Part shown: in pieces, positions 19,309 through 29,293 of the stretch
Layout of the letters: every line of letters begins with the position of its first letter
Numbering within the stretch: the stretch's first letter is position 1
Origin: Candidatus Bathyarchaeota archaeon
GTDB lineage: Archaea > Thermoproteota > Bathyarchaeia > Bathyarchaeales > DTEX01
Assembly: GCA_018396995.1 (NCBI GenBank)
Contig: JAGTQB010000004.1
Coordinates: forward strand, 21,961 to 85,960
Length of the DNA stretch: 64,000 bases
Direction: 5' to 3'
Notes under the pieces: generated by a model
Database searches by the model: none
Told to the model about the DNA's origin: nothing
Seen by the model: the letters and a program-made list of their open reading frames with translations, nothing else
Made by a program: the position numbers and the translations under genes

Positions 19309-20240
19309 TTATAATACTTCATGAAAAGGTCTTCGATTGATGGAACTGTGAGCTCAAGCGCGACAATTTCTACACCATGTGCTGATGCTAACCTACTAAC
19401 CTCAGCTCTAACATCCTTACTAGCCTCAATCAAGATATACTCTCTATCAACCCTCACATTTCTTACATCCTTAAGGTTCAGAATCGCATTGGCAAATCTT
19501 CCGATGTCTCCTTTACCCTGAACTCGGATTTTGTAGCCCTCTTCAGCTATAAATTTTTCGGCAAGATCTTTAACGCCGCCATGCAGCACTATTCTTCCGC
19601 GATTAATTATAGCTATATCGTCACATAGAGGGCCGACCTCAAAGAGTAGGTGGGTACTAAGCACAATGGTTTTTCCCTCATCCCTAAGCTTGAGAACTAA
19701 GTTTTTAAATGTTCTCGCAGCCTCCGGATCCAATCCAGCCGTTGGCTCATCAAACATTAGGAGCTCAGGATCCTTTAGTAGCGCCTGCGCTATCCCTAAT
19801 CGCTGTTTCATTCCCCGGGAAAAACCGCCAACTTTTCTGTCTTTAGCGTCTTCCAAACCGACAATCTTTAACACCTTCTCAACACGCTCCTCCCTCTCAG
19901 CCTTATTGATTCCATTTAAAGCCGCTATGTAAAGTAGATTCTGCTTGGCTGTCAGATGGTCATAGAAGTCAGCTCCCTCTGGCAGAACGCCAACCCTCTT
20001 TCTAATCTCAACCGAGTTTTTGATAATGTCAAAGCCTAGGACCCTTGCTGAGCCACTTGTCGGCATTACCAGGCCTATAAGAGTCATCATCAGAGTCGTT
20101 TTTCCAGCACCATTCGGCCCAAGAAGACCAAAGATTCTTCCACGTTCAACCGTTAAATTCACGTTGTCTAAGGCCTTTACAATTTTTCCTTCAGAGCGGT
20201 ATATCTTTGTTAGGTTTTTGGTCTCAATAATATAATTCAT
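19299..20240 (-). CDS. ABC transporter ATP-binding protein
   Basis: Walker A GPNGAGKTT, signature GFSRGMKQRLG, Walker B LLMFDEPTAGLD. Confidence 0.95.
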   Translation of the reverse strand: MNYIIETKNLTKIYRSEGKIVKALDNVNLTVERGRIFGLLGPNGAGKTTLMMTLIGLVMPTSGSARVLGFDIIKNSVEIRKRVGVLPEGADFYDHLTAKQNLLYIAALNGINKAEREERVEKVLKIVGLEDAKDRKVGGFSRGMKQRLGIAQALLKDPELLMFDEPTAGLDPEAARTFKNLVLKLRDEGKTIVLSTHLLFEVGPLCDDIAIINRGRIVLHGGVKDLAEKFIAEEGYKIRVQGKGDIGRFANAILNLKDVRNVRVDREYILIEASKDVRAEVSRLASAHGVEIVALELTVPSIEDLFMKYYKWG

Positions 20241-20246
20241 TATCTC

Positions 20247-22790
20247 TCACCTTCTCCCAAACTTTCTATAGATCATGACTAGTAAAACTAGGGCAATAAT
20301 AATACCTATACCCGCATATAGGAGCCAGTTAGTTGTTTGAAAAACCTCAATTCTCAACGTAAAGGATAACCTTTCAGTTTGATCTGATAAAACATTGAAA
20401 TCTATATAATAGTTGCCAGCATTAACGTTGGGTTCTGAGCTAATTGTTATAGTAAATCTTCCCTCCTCGTTAATTTTGAGCGAGGATATTGATTCTGGCA
20501 ATATATCCACTGTAAAGCCCTCCGGAACGGAGACACATGCAACTCTTACATTAGTAACTTCCATGCTCCCAGTATTTTTTACGCTTAACGTGAAAGAACC
20601 CTTGCCACCAACACTAAGAGTCGTATAGAAGTTCGTGGTTGTAATTTTAATTTTATAGAAACCTAAAATATTAAGCATTAAGTCGATTTCTTTTCTCACA
20701 TTAGGATTAAATGCTAATACTGTGAATTTTTTAGCCCCTAACTCCGCGTCCACTGGTATTGAAACACTAACTAGAAACTCCTTTGAGGCGCTGGCCTCAA
20801 CATAAATTGCTGTTATTTCCTTGCCATTAAGATCTTTAAATTTAACTCTAAACTCCTCTGAAAGACCTAAATATGTGATGTTGAGTAACTCGTCCTGTCC
20901 ACCACTATTTAAGACTTGTACCTTAAACTGTGCTTCAGACCCACTGTACGCGTCTAAGTACGGTGGGATAGCCCTCAAATCTATCTCAACAGGTGGGCTT
21001 TGAACATCCACGTACAATGTGGTGCTTTCGGAGAAATCAGAAGATTCGACTGCTAAAATAACACTATATAGACCATTATTGACGCTGTTTGGTACTGAAA
21101 CTTCAACAATAAGTGCTACGGATGAGCCCCCAACAATATTAACCATTGAAGCACTTTCTCCATCAGCAGTCTTAACCTTAGCATCCCAGCCGCTAGGTAA
21201 ATCCTTAACCAGAATCTTAAATACTTGAGTGAGTGAGGTGGGGTTTACGAGCTTTATTTGGAACCTAGCTAAGCCACCGGGTTGAGTCACTTTTAATGGG
21301 ATCTGGCATGATAATATTGGCTGCGCGCTTCTTACAATATTGACTTTTAAGTTATATGAGGAGGTGACCGCGCCATCAGTGGAGTAAATTTCAAGCATAA
21401 AAATATATGACCCGGAACTTGATATTCGCATTGGAGTTGCCTCGAAGGTCAGTGTTCTCGAGGAACCAGCGGCTAAAGAGATACTATTAACTTTAGCCGC
21501 CGTATCCGCTGTTCTAAATGTTCCATTCCATCCCTCTGGCAAAATTGCTCTGAGAATTAGATCCTCGCTGTCTTCTCCCTTATTATATATAACGATTGGT
21601 ACAGAGAAAGATTGACCCTGCTCAATCGTAATCTCCCGATATGGGGAGGTGATCTCCACGTTTCTTTCTTTGGGGAGAATTTCCGCAAAAAGTGTTACAC
21701 TCTTATTTATTACCCCATCATTCGATGCAACTAGTATAGTAAATTGAACATTACCAGTCCAACGGTTTTCTAATGGGGTGAATTCTGCGATTATTTGTTG
21801 TGAGCACTTTGCCCCTAACACTAAACCTGATATACTTTCACCCTGAGTAGTCATAAAACGAACTTTCCAAGTCTCTGGCACAATAGTTTTTAGTAGAAGA
21901 AACTCAGTGACATCACCATCATTAATTATAGTAAGGGAGTACTTTAGGGCTTCACCAGACTTCTTTGATAAATATGGGTTCGCAGCTAAAATTTTTACCT
22001 CCCTTTTTTCGGGAAGAAGATTTGCGTAGAGATTTATGGTTGCATTAACTGCTTCATCAACTGAATACGCTACTACCGTAAATGAAACGAAACCTACAGC
22101 CACATCTTCCGGCGGGATAAATTTAACTGTCACCTGTTGTGAGGACCCTGCCTTCAGATTTAATCCATATATGACTTCATCTTGAAGCAGAAAAGAATAA
22201 TTCCACCCTTCAGGAGAAATGGACTTTAATAATAAAGTCTCATCTTTCTCACCAACATTTGTTATTGTCAGACGATATACCAAAGTTTCACCAACATTCT
22301 TTATGAGATAAGGATTTGTCGTCGAAATAACTATCCCTCTCACCGGGCTACGAACTCTAACTAATAGAGGAAGAGTCACAGAAGTTGTGGGTGATGACGC
22401 AAGAAAGTATATAATGTATTCTCCTGGAAGTGTATCAGGTGATGTTGAAAGCATCATTCTTATCGACATGGGGGTACCTTTAAGGTAAACTGAGGAAACT
22501 TCTATCGATCCATAATAGAATCTTACGGTCCAGCCCTTTGGGAGATACAAAGCTGAAAGGAGGAAGGAACCAGACCCTTCCAACCAAATGTTAAAAGTAG
22601 CTGTATCTCCCGGCTTAATCACTACTATGTCATAATCAGCCCACGCATGTTCATCAGCATAAGAAAACTGGGTTAATGAACTAGTCATAAAAAAGAAGAT
22701 GAGTGAAGATAAAAGAAGAATCATTGACGAGCTTAAGCGTTTTTGAAGCATAAGATTGCCCTCTATAACGCCATTTATATTCTTTGGCAA
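20247..22790 (-). CDS. Secreted, C-terminally anchored protein with tandem NEW3-like Ig-fold domains
   Basis: Signal peptide, repeated V.N.G..DE.LLLK...PEGW pattern, C-terminal TM and RKFGRR. Confidence 0.85.
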   Translation of the reverse strand: MPKNINGVIEGNLMLQKRLSSSMILLLSSLIFFFMTSSLTQFSYADEHAWADYDIVVIKPGDTATFNIWLEGSGSFLLSALYLPKGWTVRFYYGSIEVSSVYLKGTPMSIRMMLSTSPDTLPGEYIIYFLASSPTTSVTLPLLVRVRSPVRGIVISTTNPYLIKNVGETLVYRLTITNVGEKDETLLLKSISPEGWNYSFLLQDEVIYGLNLKAGSSQQVTVKFIPPEDVAVGFVSFTVVAYSVDEAVNATINLYANLLPEKREVKILAANPYLSKKSGEALKYSLTIINDGDVTEFLLLKTIVPETWKVRFMTTQGESISGLVLGAKCSQQIIAEFTPLENRWTGNVQFTILVASNDGVINKSVTLFAEILPKERNVEITSPYREITIEQGQSFSVPIVIYNKGEDSEDLILRAILPEGWNGTFRTADTAAKVNSISLAAGSSRTLTFEATPMRISSSGSYIFMLEIYSTDGAVTSSYNLKVNIVRSAQPILSCQIPLKVTQPGGLARFQIKLVNPTSLTQVFKILVKDLPSGWDAKVKTADGESASMVNIVGGSSVALIVEVSVPNSVNNGLYSVILAVESSDFSESTTLYVDVQSPPVEIDLRAIPPYLDAYSGSEAQFKVQVLNSGGQDELLNITYLGLSEEFRVKFKDLNGKEITAIYVEASASKEFLVSVSIPVDAELGAKKFTVLAFNPNVRKEIDLMLNILGFYKIKITTTNFYTTLSVGGKGSFTLSVKNTGSMEVTNVRVACVSVPEGFTVDILPESISSLKINEEGRFTITISSEPNVNAGNYYIDFNVLSDQTERLSFTLRIEVFQTTNWLLYAGIGIIIALVLLVMIYRKFGRR

Positions 22791-22931
22791 ATTTTATAAG
22801 TGTTTTTCAGAATTGTATCAAAATTACTTCTAATGTGGCGACTTCATTTTATTAAACTACTGTTGTTAAAAATTGTAGCATATATAGCCATCAGACAGTT
22901 AAAATATTTTCTTCTCAGTCTATGTAGTTAT

Positions 22932-23873
22932 TTATGCCGTCAGGTATCTCCATGATAGCACGATACCTATCACTGCTAAAGTTGTTGCAAAGGCTGCTAG
23001 GCAAGTGAAATCCCACAACAATTTTATCAGGTCTAGTTGCAGTATTGTCAGCTGTCTAAGAGCATCTGTTAGGTATGTAAGTGGGTTTATTCGCACTATC
23101 ACCTGCAGCCACACTGGCATTAAATCCACTGGGAAGAAAGTATTACTTGCAAACATCAGCGGCATCATTATGAGGTTTATGAACTGCATTGGTCTCTCCA
23201 TCCTTGTTGCTCTTATTGAGAAAGCTAGAAAGATGGATGATAATCCCACGCTAACCAGAAATATCGCCGCGTATATTCCAAGCATATTAATTAGTGTAAA
23301 GTTAGGGTTTAGTCGCAATCCAAGCATATATGCAAGCGCGAGGATGACCGTCGCCTGAAAAACCGCCCTGAGAAAGGCGTTTAGAATTTTAGAGAATATT
23401 ATGGATGCGCGGGGTACTGGTGTGCTCAAAACCTTATCTAGGAAGCCTAAGCGCCTGTCCCAAACGATAGAGACGCCACTAAATGTTGATGTCATAACAA
23501 CTATCATAGAGATCATTCCAACAGCCATATAGCTGAAATAATCGGCAACCCCAAATGTGTTCTGCACTATCTCTGAACCTATGTTTGAGAAGATCTGTTG
23601 GAGCAATGTACTATTGATATATATAATACCTTGAGATGGGGGCACAAGATAGACTCCAGGAACAGGGATTAAGGCTGGCATATTGCTTATGCCGCGTGAC
23701 GAAAAGAGGGCGTTTATATTCATGGATTTTCCAAGAAGCCCCATCCATATTAGCGGCTGAAGAACAAACATTACTACCATCACTGGATCACTAAGCCACT
23801 TTTTAAGTTCCCTGACCGTTAGAGCCCATAGCCCCCGAAGTAAGCTTGGGCTTGACTCTCCCACCACGCTCAT
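22932..23873 (-). CDS. ABC-2 type permease (DrrB-like)
   Basis: RELKKWLSDPVMVVMFVLQPLIWM; DRRLGFLDKVLSTPVPRASI. Confidence 0.88.
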   Translation of the reverse strand: MSVVGESSPSLLRGLWALTVRELKKWLSDPVMVVMFVLQPLIWMGLLGKSMNINALFSSRGISNMPALIPVPGVYLVPPSQGIIYINSTLLQQIFSNIGSEIVQNTFGVADYFSYMAVGMISMIVVMTSTFSGVSIVWDRRLGFLDKVLSTPVPRASIIFSKILNAFLRAVFQATVILALAYMLGLRLNPNFTLINMLGIYAAIFLVSVGLSSIFLAFSIRATRMERPMQFINLIMMPLMFASNTFFPVDLMPVWLQVIVRINPLTYLTDALRQLTILQLDLIKLLWDFTCLAAFATTLAVIGIVLSWRYLTA

Positions 23874-24883
23874 CGCGCTCTAGCCCTCCTCATGGTTATC
23901 CTATACCTTATAAACGAATCCATTGATTCTTCAGTATCACGCATTCTTCTACCAGTATATTCAAGGTAAACTTCATCTAATGTCGGCTTTGATAGAAATA
24001 GCTTGACTACTGTGTAACCTTTTCTCCGTAACGCTTCAATTATGAGAGGAGCTGTTATTTCCCCGGACTCAGCCTTAATTCTATAAGCGCCTCCCTCATA
24101 TCTTACATACTTTACGTTATCAACCGATCGGATTATATCGCTGACATCAATGTTTTCCTTTATAGTTAGGGTTATTATGTCGCCGCCCAAGCTATTTTTC
24201 AAATTGCTCGGAGAATCAAGGGCAACTATCTTTCCATAATCTATTATTGCTATGCGGTCACAGAGAGCATCAGCCTCCTCAAGATAATGTGTCGTCATAA
24301 AAATTGTCATATTATACTCCTCCTTAAGCCTGCGAATATAATCCCATATTGCAGCCCTCGTTTGAACGTCGAGACCTAGCGTCGGCTCATCTAAGAAGAG
24401 TATCTTCGGTCTATTGATTAGACCACATGCAAGCTCCAGCCTGCGGCGCATACCACCAGAGTATGTTTCAACCTTTTTATCCTTGAAGCGGGTTAACTCT
24501 ACGAGCTCTAAGAGCTCATGCGCACGCTTCCTAGCTACATCCCGTGGAACACCATAGAGATCTGCGCATAGCATTATATTCTCATACCCGGTTAAGTCTT
24601 CGTCAGCGGTATATTCTTGCGGGACAACACCTATAACTTTTCTGACGTTACTTGCCTGCTTAACAACATCGTAGCCCATAACGAAAGCCCTACCTTCAGT
24701 AGGCCTTAAAACCGTCGTTAACATTTTAATCGTTGTAGTCTTCCCAGCACCGTTCGGGCCTAGAAAACCAAATATCTCGCCATCCTCAACGTTGAAGCTT
24801 ACATGATCCACAGCAACAAGATTTTTATTAAAGATCTTTGTTAAACCTTCTGCCTTAATAACTTCGTTTACCATATTCTTCAC
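23870..24883 (-). CDS. ABC transporter ATP-binding protein (DrrA-like)
   Basis: GPNGAGKTTTIKMLTTVLRPTEG, YSGGMRRRLELA, ILFLDEPTLGLD. Confidence 0.95.
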   Translation of the reverse strand: MKNMVNEVIKAEGLTKIFNKNLVAVDHVSFNVEDGEIFGFLGPNGAGKTTTIKMLTTVLRPTEGRAFVMGYDVVKQASNVRKVIGVVPQEYTADEDLTGYENIMLCADLYGVPRDVARKRAHELLELVELTRFKDKKVETYSGGMRRRLELACGLINRPKILFLDEPTLGLDVQTRAAIWDYIRRLKEEYNMTIFMTTHYLEEADALCDRIAIIDYGKIVALDSPSNLKNSLGGDIITLTIKENIDVSDIIRSVDNVKYVRYEGGAYRIKAESGEITAPLIIEALRRKGYTVVKLFLSKPTLDEVYLEYTGRRMRDTEESMDSFIRYRITMRRARAR

Positions 24884-25460
24884 CTAACAGTCTCCTATCT
24901 ATTTCCTCAAATTTCTGAGCCACTTCATTTAAAACTTTTAAAAACTCATTAAGTATCTCTCCGGAAAATTTTGTTTCGAGATCGAGACATAGCTTGAAGA
25001 GAACTCTCATAAAGTGTCCTAAAGCCTCGTGAAGTCTCTCAGCATTTTCTGAGGGGATGCGTAACCATAGGGTGCAAAGGAAGGGAGGGGCGAAGACCTT
25101 CCATCCCTTTGCACAATGCTCCCTAATTCTTCGCTGCTCCTCTAAAAGTTGTTTACCTTTGTCTGTAAGGGTATACCTCCTTATTCCAATCTCCTCCGTA
25201 GGGACCTCACGTATATATCCACTATCATGAAGCCAAGCAAGAAGTGGATAAACTGACCCTGGGCTGGGTCTCCAGATACCGTACGTCCTCCTCTCTATCT
25301 CATCCATTATTTCTGAGCCTGAGAGAGGCCGCTCATTCAAGAGCTCAAGCACCTGATAACGTAGAAAACCCTTCGGCACGGCAGCTACATGTCTCATCCA
25401 GTGCCTGAAGGCGGGGAAAGGAGGAAACATTGATATCACCATTGATATCAACATTAACAT
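24855..25460 (-). CDS. PadR-family transcriptional regulator
   Basis: LRYQVLELLNERPLSGSEIMDEIERRTYGIWRPSPGSVYPLLAWLHDSGYI; overlaps the ABC ATPase gene; true start may be MFPPFPAF at about 25430. Confidence 0.88.
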   Translation of the reverse strand: MLMLISMVISMFPPFPAFRHWMRHVAAVPKGFLRYQVLELLNERPLSGSEIMDEIERRTYGIWRPSPGSVYPLLAWLHDSGYIREVPTEEIGIRRYTLTDKGKQLLEEQRRIREHCAKGWKVFAPPFLCTLWLRIPSENAERLHEALGHFMRVLFKLCLDLETKFSGEILNEFLKVLNEVAQKFEEIDRRLLGEEYGKRSY

Positions 25461-25481
25461 TATTTCCTATAAAAATATTTT

Positions 25482-25508
25482 GCCTAAATAATTCTCAATT
25501 ATTTAGGC
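25482..25508. promoter_or_regulatory. Perfect inverted repeat GCCTAAATAATT-CTC-AATTATTTAGGC upstream of PadR/ABC exporter
   Basis: 12-bp perfect arms, 3-nt spacer. Confidence 0.6.
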
Positions 25509-25672
25509 GGTAAACGTATATAAAAATGCAATAGTTTTTCATTAAGGCGAACCCTTGAGGGCGTAATCTTAGAAGACGCCGATGTTCATTATTTATCACC
25601 CCTTTCGATAAAGAGTTTTCAGAAACGCTTTTACAACAAATTCTGCTTAAGTTATCTTGTTGGTGTTATGGA

Positions 25673-26140
25673 ATGGCTAAGAAAACTCTTAGAGTTTCGA
25701 AAATTAAAGATGGAACTGTTATCGATCACATAACGAGGGGCCACGCTTTAAATGTCATCAAGATTCTAGGGATTAATGGTCGGAGCGGGGGTATTATCAC
25801 CATAGCCATGAATGTTCCTAGCCAGAAGCTTGGTGTAAAAGACATAGTAAAGATTGAGGGTAGGGAGCTAAAGCCTGAAGAAGTTGATAAAATAGCGCTA
25901 ATAGCTCCGCATGCAACAATCAATATAATAAGGAATTATAGGGTTGTTGAGAAACAGAGAGTTAAGCTACCGCAGATAATCCATGGAATAGTTAGGTGCA
26001 CAAACCCAACATGCATCTCAAATAGCGAGAATGAGCCAGTGAAATCGGTTTTCTATATTGAGAGCGAGGAGCCCCTAAAGCTCAGATGCCACTACTGTGG
26101 CACAATAGTGGAGAAAGAAGATATCTTAAAACAATTTTAG
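25673..26140 (+). CDS. pyrI: Aspartate carbamoyltransferase regulatory subunit
   Basis: [27 protein letters not shown]; zinc site CTNPTCISN...CHYC. Confidence 0.95.
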   Translation: MAKKTLRVSKIKDGTVIDHITRGHALNVIKILGINGRSGGIITIAMNVPSQKLGVKDIVKIEGRELKPEEVDKIALIAPHATINIIRNYRVVEKQRVKLPQIIHGIVRCTNPTCISNSENEPVKSVFYIESEEPLKLRCHYCGTIVEKEDILKQF

Positions 26141-26159
26141 CGGTGGTTAGGGGTAAGAA

Positions 26160-26723
26160 TTGTCCAATACAGTTAAACGACATATATTCTTAACCGGGTC
26201 ACCTAAAATAGGAAAGACAACGGTAGTTTTAAAGGTCATAAATCATTTGCGGGAGAAAAATGTTAAGGTTGGCGGAATGATTAGCCAAGAGATTTTGGAG
26301 CGTGGTATAAGGGTTGGCTTCAAAATAGTAGACTTACTCAATAATGTTGAGGGTAAATTAGCGCATGTCAATTGTGTAAGTGGACCGCGGGTGGGTAAGT
26401 ATAGAGTTTGTTTAGAGGATCTTGAGAGGATTGGCGCAAAGGCTATATTAAGTGCATGTGAAGAGGCAGATGTCATAGTTATTGATGAGGTTGGTCCAAT
26501 GGAACTATATTCTGAGCCCTTCAAAAAAGCTGTTTCAAAAGCGTTAGAGAGCAAGAAAATTGTCTTTGGAACAATTCATTGGAGGGCTAAAACACCCCTT
26601 ACTGAAATGATAAGGCGAAGGGAGGACGTGAAGATAGTTGAAGTGAGGTACGATAATAGAAATGCCCTTCCTAAAATCATATCAGAGGAAATATTAGAGC
26701 AAGTTAAGAGATTGAAAGAGTGA
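26160..26723 (+). CDS. THEP1-family nucleoside-triphosphatase
   Basis: HIFLTGSPKIGKTTVVLKV, VIVIDEVGPMEL, VFGTIHWRAKTPL. Confidence 0.92.
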   Translation: MSNTVKRHIFLTGSPKIGKTTVVLKVINHLREKNVKVGGMISQEILERGIRVGFKIVDLLNNVEGKLAHVNCVSGPRVGKYRVCLEDLERIGAKAILSACEEADVIVIDEVGPMELYSEPFKKAVSKALESKKIVFGTIHWRAKTPLTEMIRRREDVKIVEVRYDNRNALPKIISEEILEQVKRLKE

Positions 26724-27424
26724 TAGAAATGCTTATATGCGGAATTGATGATGCGGGTAGAGGCCCAGTTATAGGTCCACTTGTAATAGCTGGCATTCTT
26801 GTTAATGAAAGTGATTTACAGAAGCTTGTTCAGCTAGGTGTGAAGGATTCTAAGCTTTTATCCCCCAGGAGACGTGAGGAGCTTGCTGAGCAGATTTTAG
26901 GTATTGTTAAAAGGCATAGTATTGTTAAGGTTCAGCCGTGGGAGGTAGACGCTGTCGTTGAGGGGGGTAGAAGACTTAATCGGTTGAATAGGCTTGAGGC
27001 GCGCGTCATGGCGAGGATAATAAGCGAACTTAAACCGGACATAGTATATGTTGATGCCTCCGACGTATTGCCAGAAAGATTTAAGCAGCATATTCTTGAG
27101 GAAATCCCCTTCGAGGTCAAAATAGTTTCTGAACATAAGGCGGATAAAAATTATCCTGTTGTCTCAGCAGCCTCTATAATAGCGAAGGTTGAGCGGGATA
27201 GAGAAATAGAGAGTCTTAAACGTAAGTATGGTGATTTTGGATCAGGCTATCCGACAGATCCAAAAACAATTAACTTCTTGAGGAACTGGATTAAGACGCA
27301 TGATTCCTATCCAGATTTTGTGAGGAAATCTTGGAAAACTGCAAAGGAGATTTTCAGAAGTAGGAATGAGAGGGATCAAAGAATCTTATCAGACTATTGG
27401 AGACAACAAAAATCTAAAGAATAA
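26720..27424 (+). CDS. rnhB: Ribonuclease HII
   Basis: GIDDAGRGPVIGPLVIAG, VKDSKLLSPRRRE, VSAASIIAKVERDREI. Confidence 0.95.
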   Translation: MIEMLICGIDDAGRGPVIGPLVIAGILVNESDLQKLVQLGVKDSKLLSPRRREELAEQILGIVKRHSIVKVQPWEVDAVVEGGRRLNRLNRLEARVMARIISELKPDIVYVDASDVLPERFKQHILEEIPFEVKIVSEHKADKNYPVVSAASIIAKVERDREIESLKRKYGDFGSGYPTDPKTINFLRNWIKTHDSYPDFVRKSWKTAKEIFRSRNERDQRILSDYWRQQKSKE

Positions 27425-27456
27425 GAAAACGTTATATTATATGATAATATATAGTA

Positions 27457-27771
27457 GTGGTGTCTACGGAAACTATTACCAGCGAAGAAAACCTAGTTAG
27501 GTTTCTTAAAGAGCCGGGTGAGACAACACTCAACGAAATGTCATCAGCATTAAGTATTCCAAAGTATAATCTAAACTCCATATGTATCATTCTTTACTCA
27601 CCTAAATCTAAAAATATTGTTAAGAGAAAAGGAAACAAATGGGCTCTCAAGGATTTAGGAGAAGGGCCCAAGGAAAAATTGCTATCGGAGAATAAAACGC
27701 ATAACGGTCTAATTAGACCGCTTGAGTTATGGTGGTGGGGTGAATGTGGAATTTTACTCTCCTTCAACTGA
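27457..27771 (+). CDS. Hypothetical protein, possible winged-helix N-terminus
   Basis: Overlaps the GT2 start by 28 nt; no clear family. Confidence 0.45.
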   Translation: MVSTETITSEENLVRFLKEPGETTLNEMSSALSIPKYNLNSICIILYSPKSKNIVKRKGNKWALKDLGEGPKEKLLSENKTHNGLIRPLELWWWGECGILLSFN

Positions 27772-29285
27772 CATCTTCCGTAGCTCTGGCACTTATAACT
27801 TCCATCTTATGCATCTTTGGTATAAATAACCATGTACTTATGTGTCTTCATGCGAAAGCTTACCGTCGCGCAGCCATTTATAAAAAGCCGAGTATCCCAG
27901 AAGAGTGGCCTTTTGTAACAATCCAAGTAGCCACGTATAATGAGGGTTATATTGTCACAAGACTTCTAGAAAGTTGCCTAAAAGTTGACTACCCAGCCGA
28001 CAAATTTGAGATAATTGTTATCGACGACTCAACAGATGAGACCATTAGTATACTTAGAGAGTATGAAAAGCGGTATTATCCAAAGATAAAGGTTATACAT
28101 AGAGATACTAGGGCTGGTTATAAGGCTGGGGCATTAAACGAAGCTCTCAAGAACTCTCGTGGAGAATTTATATTGGTTCTTGACGCGGACTCTATCTTAG
28201 AGCCAGATTTTTTAAAGAAAACTATACCGATCTTTCTAGCAAATGAAAAAATAGGCTTTATACAGGGGAAACTGAAGTGCTTAAATGAGAGAGAAAGTTG
28301 GCTAACAAGAACATTAGCCCTTGTGAATGATTGGTTTGCTAATTTCCTTCAATCATCTTTCTCGAAATGTGGCATGGTGATGGGCTTTGTGGGGCACGGC
28401 GGAATATTTCGAAGAAAGGCTCTTGAAGACGTCGGCGGGTGGATGAGTGATACTATTGCTGAAGACCTAGACATCGCATATAGGCTTCAGCTAAGGGGAT
28501 GGAAAGCACTTTATGTTGAGGAGGCAATCAGCTTTGAGGAAGCTCCACCAAGCTATTACTCAGCTATAATTAGATTTAAGAGACATATCAAGGGATCATT
28601 ACAAAACTTAGCTAAACACTGGTGGTCTATTGTTAAACATAAGGGCCTAAGCCCATTTAAGAAAGTAGAGGCTATCATGCAGCTGGCTTATCCGCTTGTA
28701 TATCCACTAGGATTAATATGCTTAGCATTAACCCTCATAACATATGCAATTATCCCAGGAGCAATTATTGATAAATTTTGGCTCTCGGTCGCCGGGTTTA
28801 TCTGCTCAGCTGTAATGCTTATATCTCTTCCCTGCATCGCCCTAATAATTTCACCAGTCCCGTCACTTCTAATAATTCTACTCACATTAGCTTTCTCCCT
28901 AGTCCTCTTTTCCAGGATTAGAGAAATCATTAGGGGGATTACGTGGATAGATCTAAAAGTTATTTTTGGTCTCCTATTAGTGTGGTGCGATAATATGCTA
29001 AATTGTTTATCGCTGATAGCGGGGATTTTGAGGGGCAAAGGGGAGGAATGGATACCAACTGAGAGAATCTTAAGAAGGAACATTTCTTTGAAGAGAGGTA
29101 AAAAAATGGCGGAAGCATCTTTGAGAATAATCGCCTCAATAACGGTAATATTATCCTTTATTATTATTGGAACAAAAAACCTCTCATTAAACTCTTTTGG
29201 AGCCCTGCTACCAATAGTGCTTTGGCTCTATTCAGCATATATAATCATGAAAGATAACGTTAAGGTATCTCTTAAGAGAGACTAA
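27744..29285 (+). CDS. Family 2 glycosyltransferase, membrane-bound, cellulose synthase-like
   Basis: TIQVATYNEGYIVTRLL, LDADS, EDLDIAYRL, multiple C-terminal TMs. Confidence 0.9.
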   Translation: MWNFTLLQLTSSVALALITSILCIFGINNHVLMCLHAKAYRRAAIYKKPSIPEEWPFVTIQVATYNEGYIVTRLLESCLKVDYPADKFEIIVIDDSTDETISILREYEKRYYPKIKVIHRDTRAGYKAGALNEALKNSRGEFILVLDADSILEPDFLKKTIPIFLANEKIGFIQGKLKCLNERESWLTRTLALVNDWFANFLQSSFSKCGMVMGFVGHGGIFRRKALEDVGGWMSDTIAEDLDIAYRLQLRGWKALYVEEAISFEEAPPSYYSAIIRFKRHIKGSLQNLAKHWWSIVKHKGLSPFKKVEAIMQLAYPLVYPLGLICLALTLITYAIIPGAIIDKFWLSVAGFICSAVMLISLPCIALIISPVPSLLIILLTLAFSLVLFSRIREIIRGITWIDLKVIFGLLLVWCDNMLNCLSLIAGILRGKGEEWIPTERILRRNISLKRGKKMAEASLRIIASITVILSFIIIGTKNLSLNSFGALLPIVLWLYSAYIIMKDNVKVSLKRD

Positions 29286-29293
29286 AAGTATTT

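Noticed and set aside
25545-25582. GGCGT...ACGCC hairpin in the padR-pyrI spacer as a riboregulator
   Set aside because: Only a 5-bp stem and no other recognisable RNA motif.
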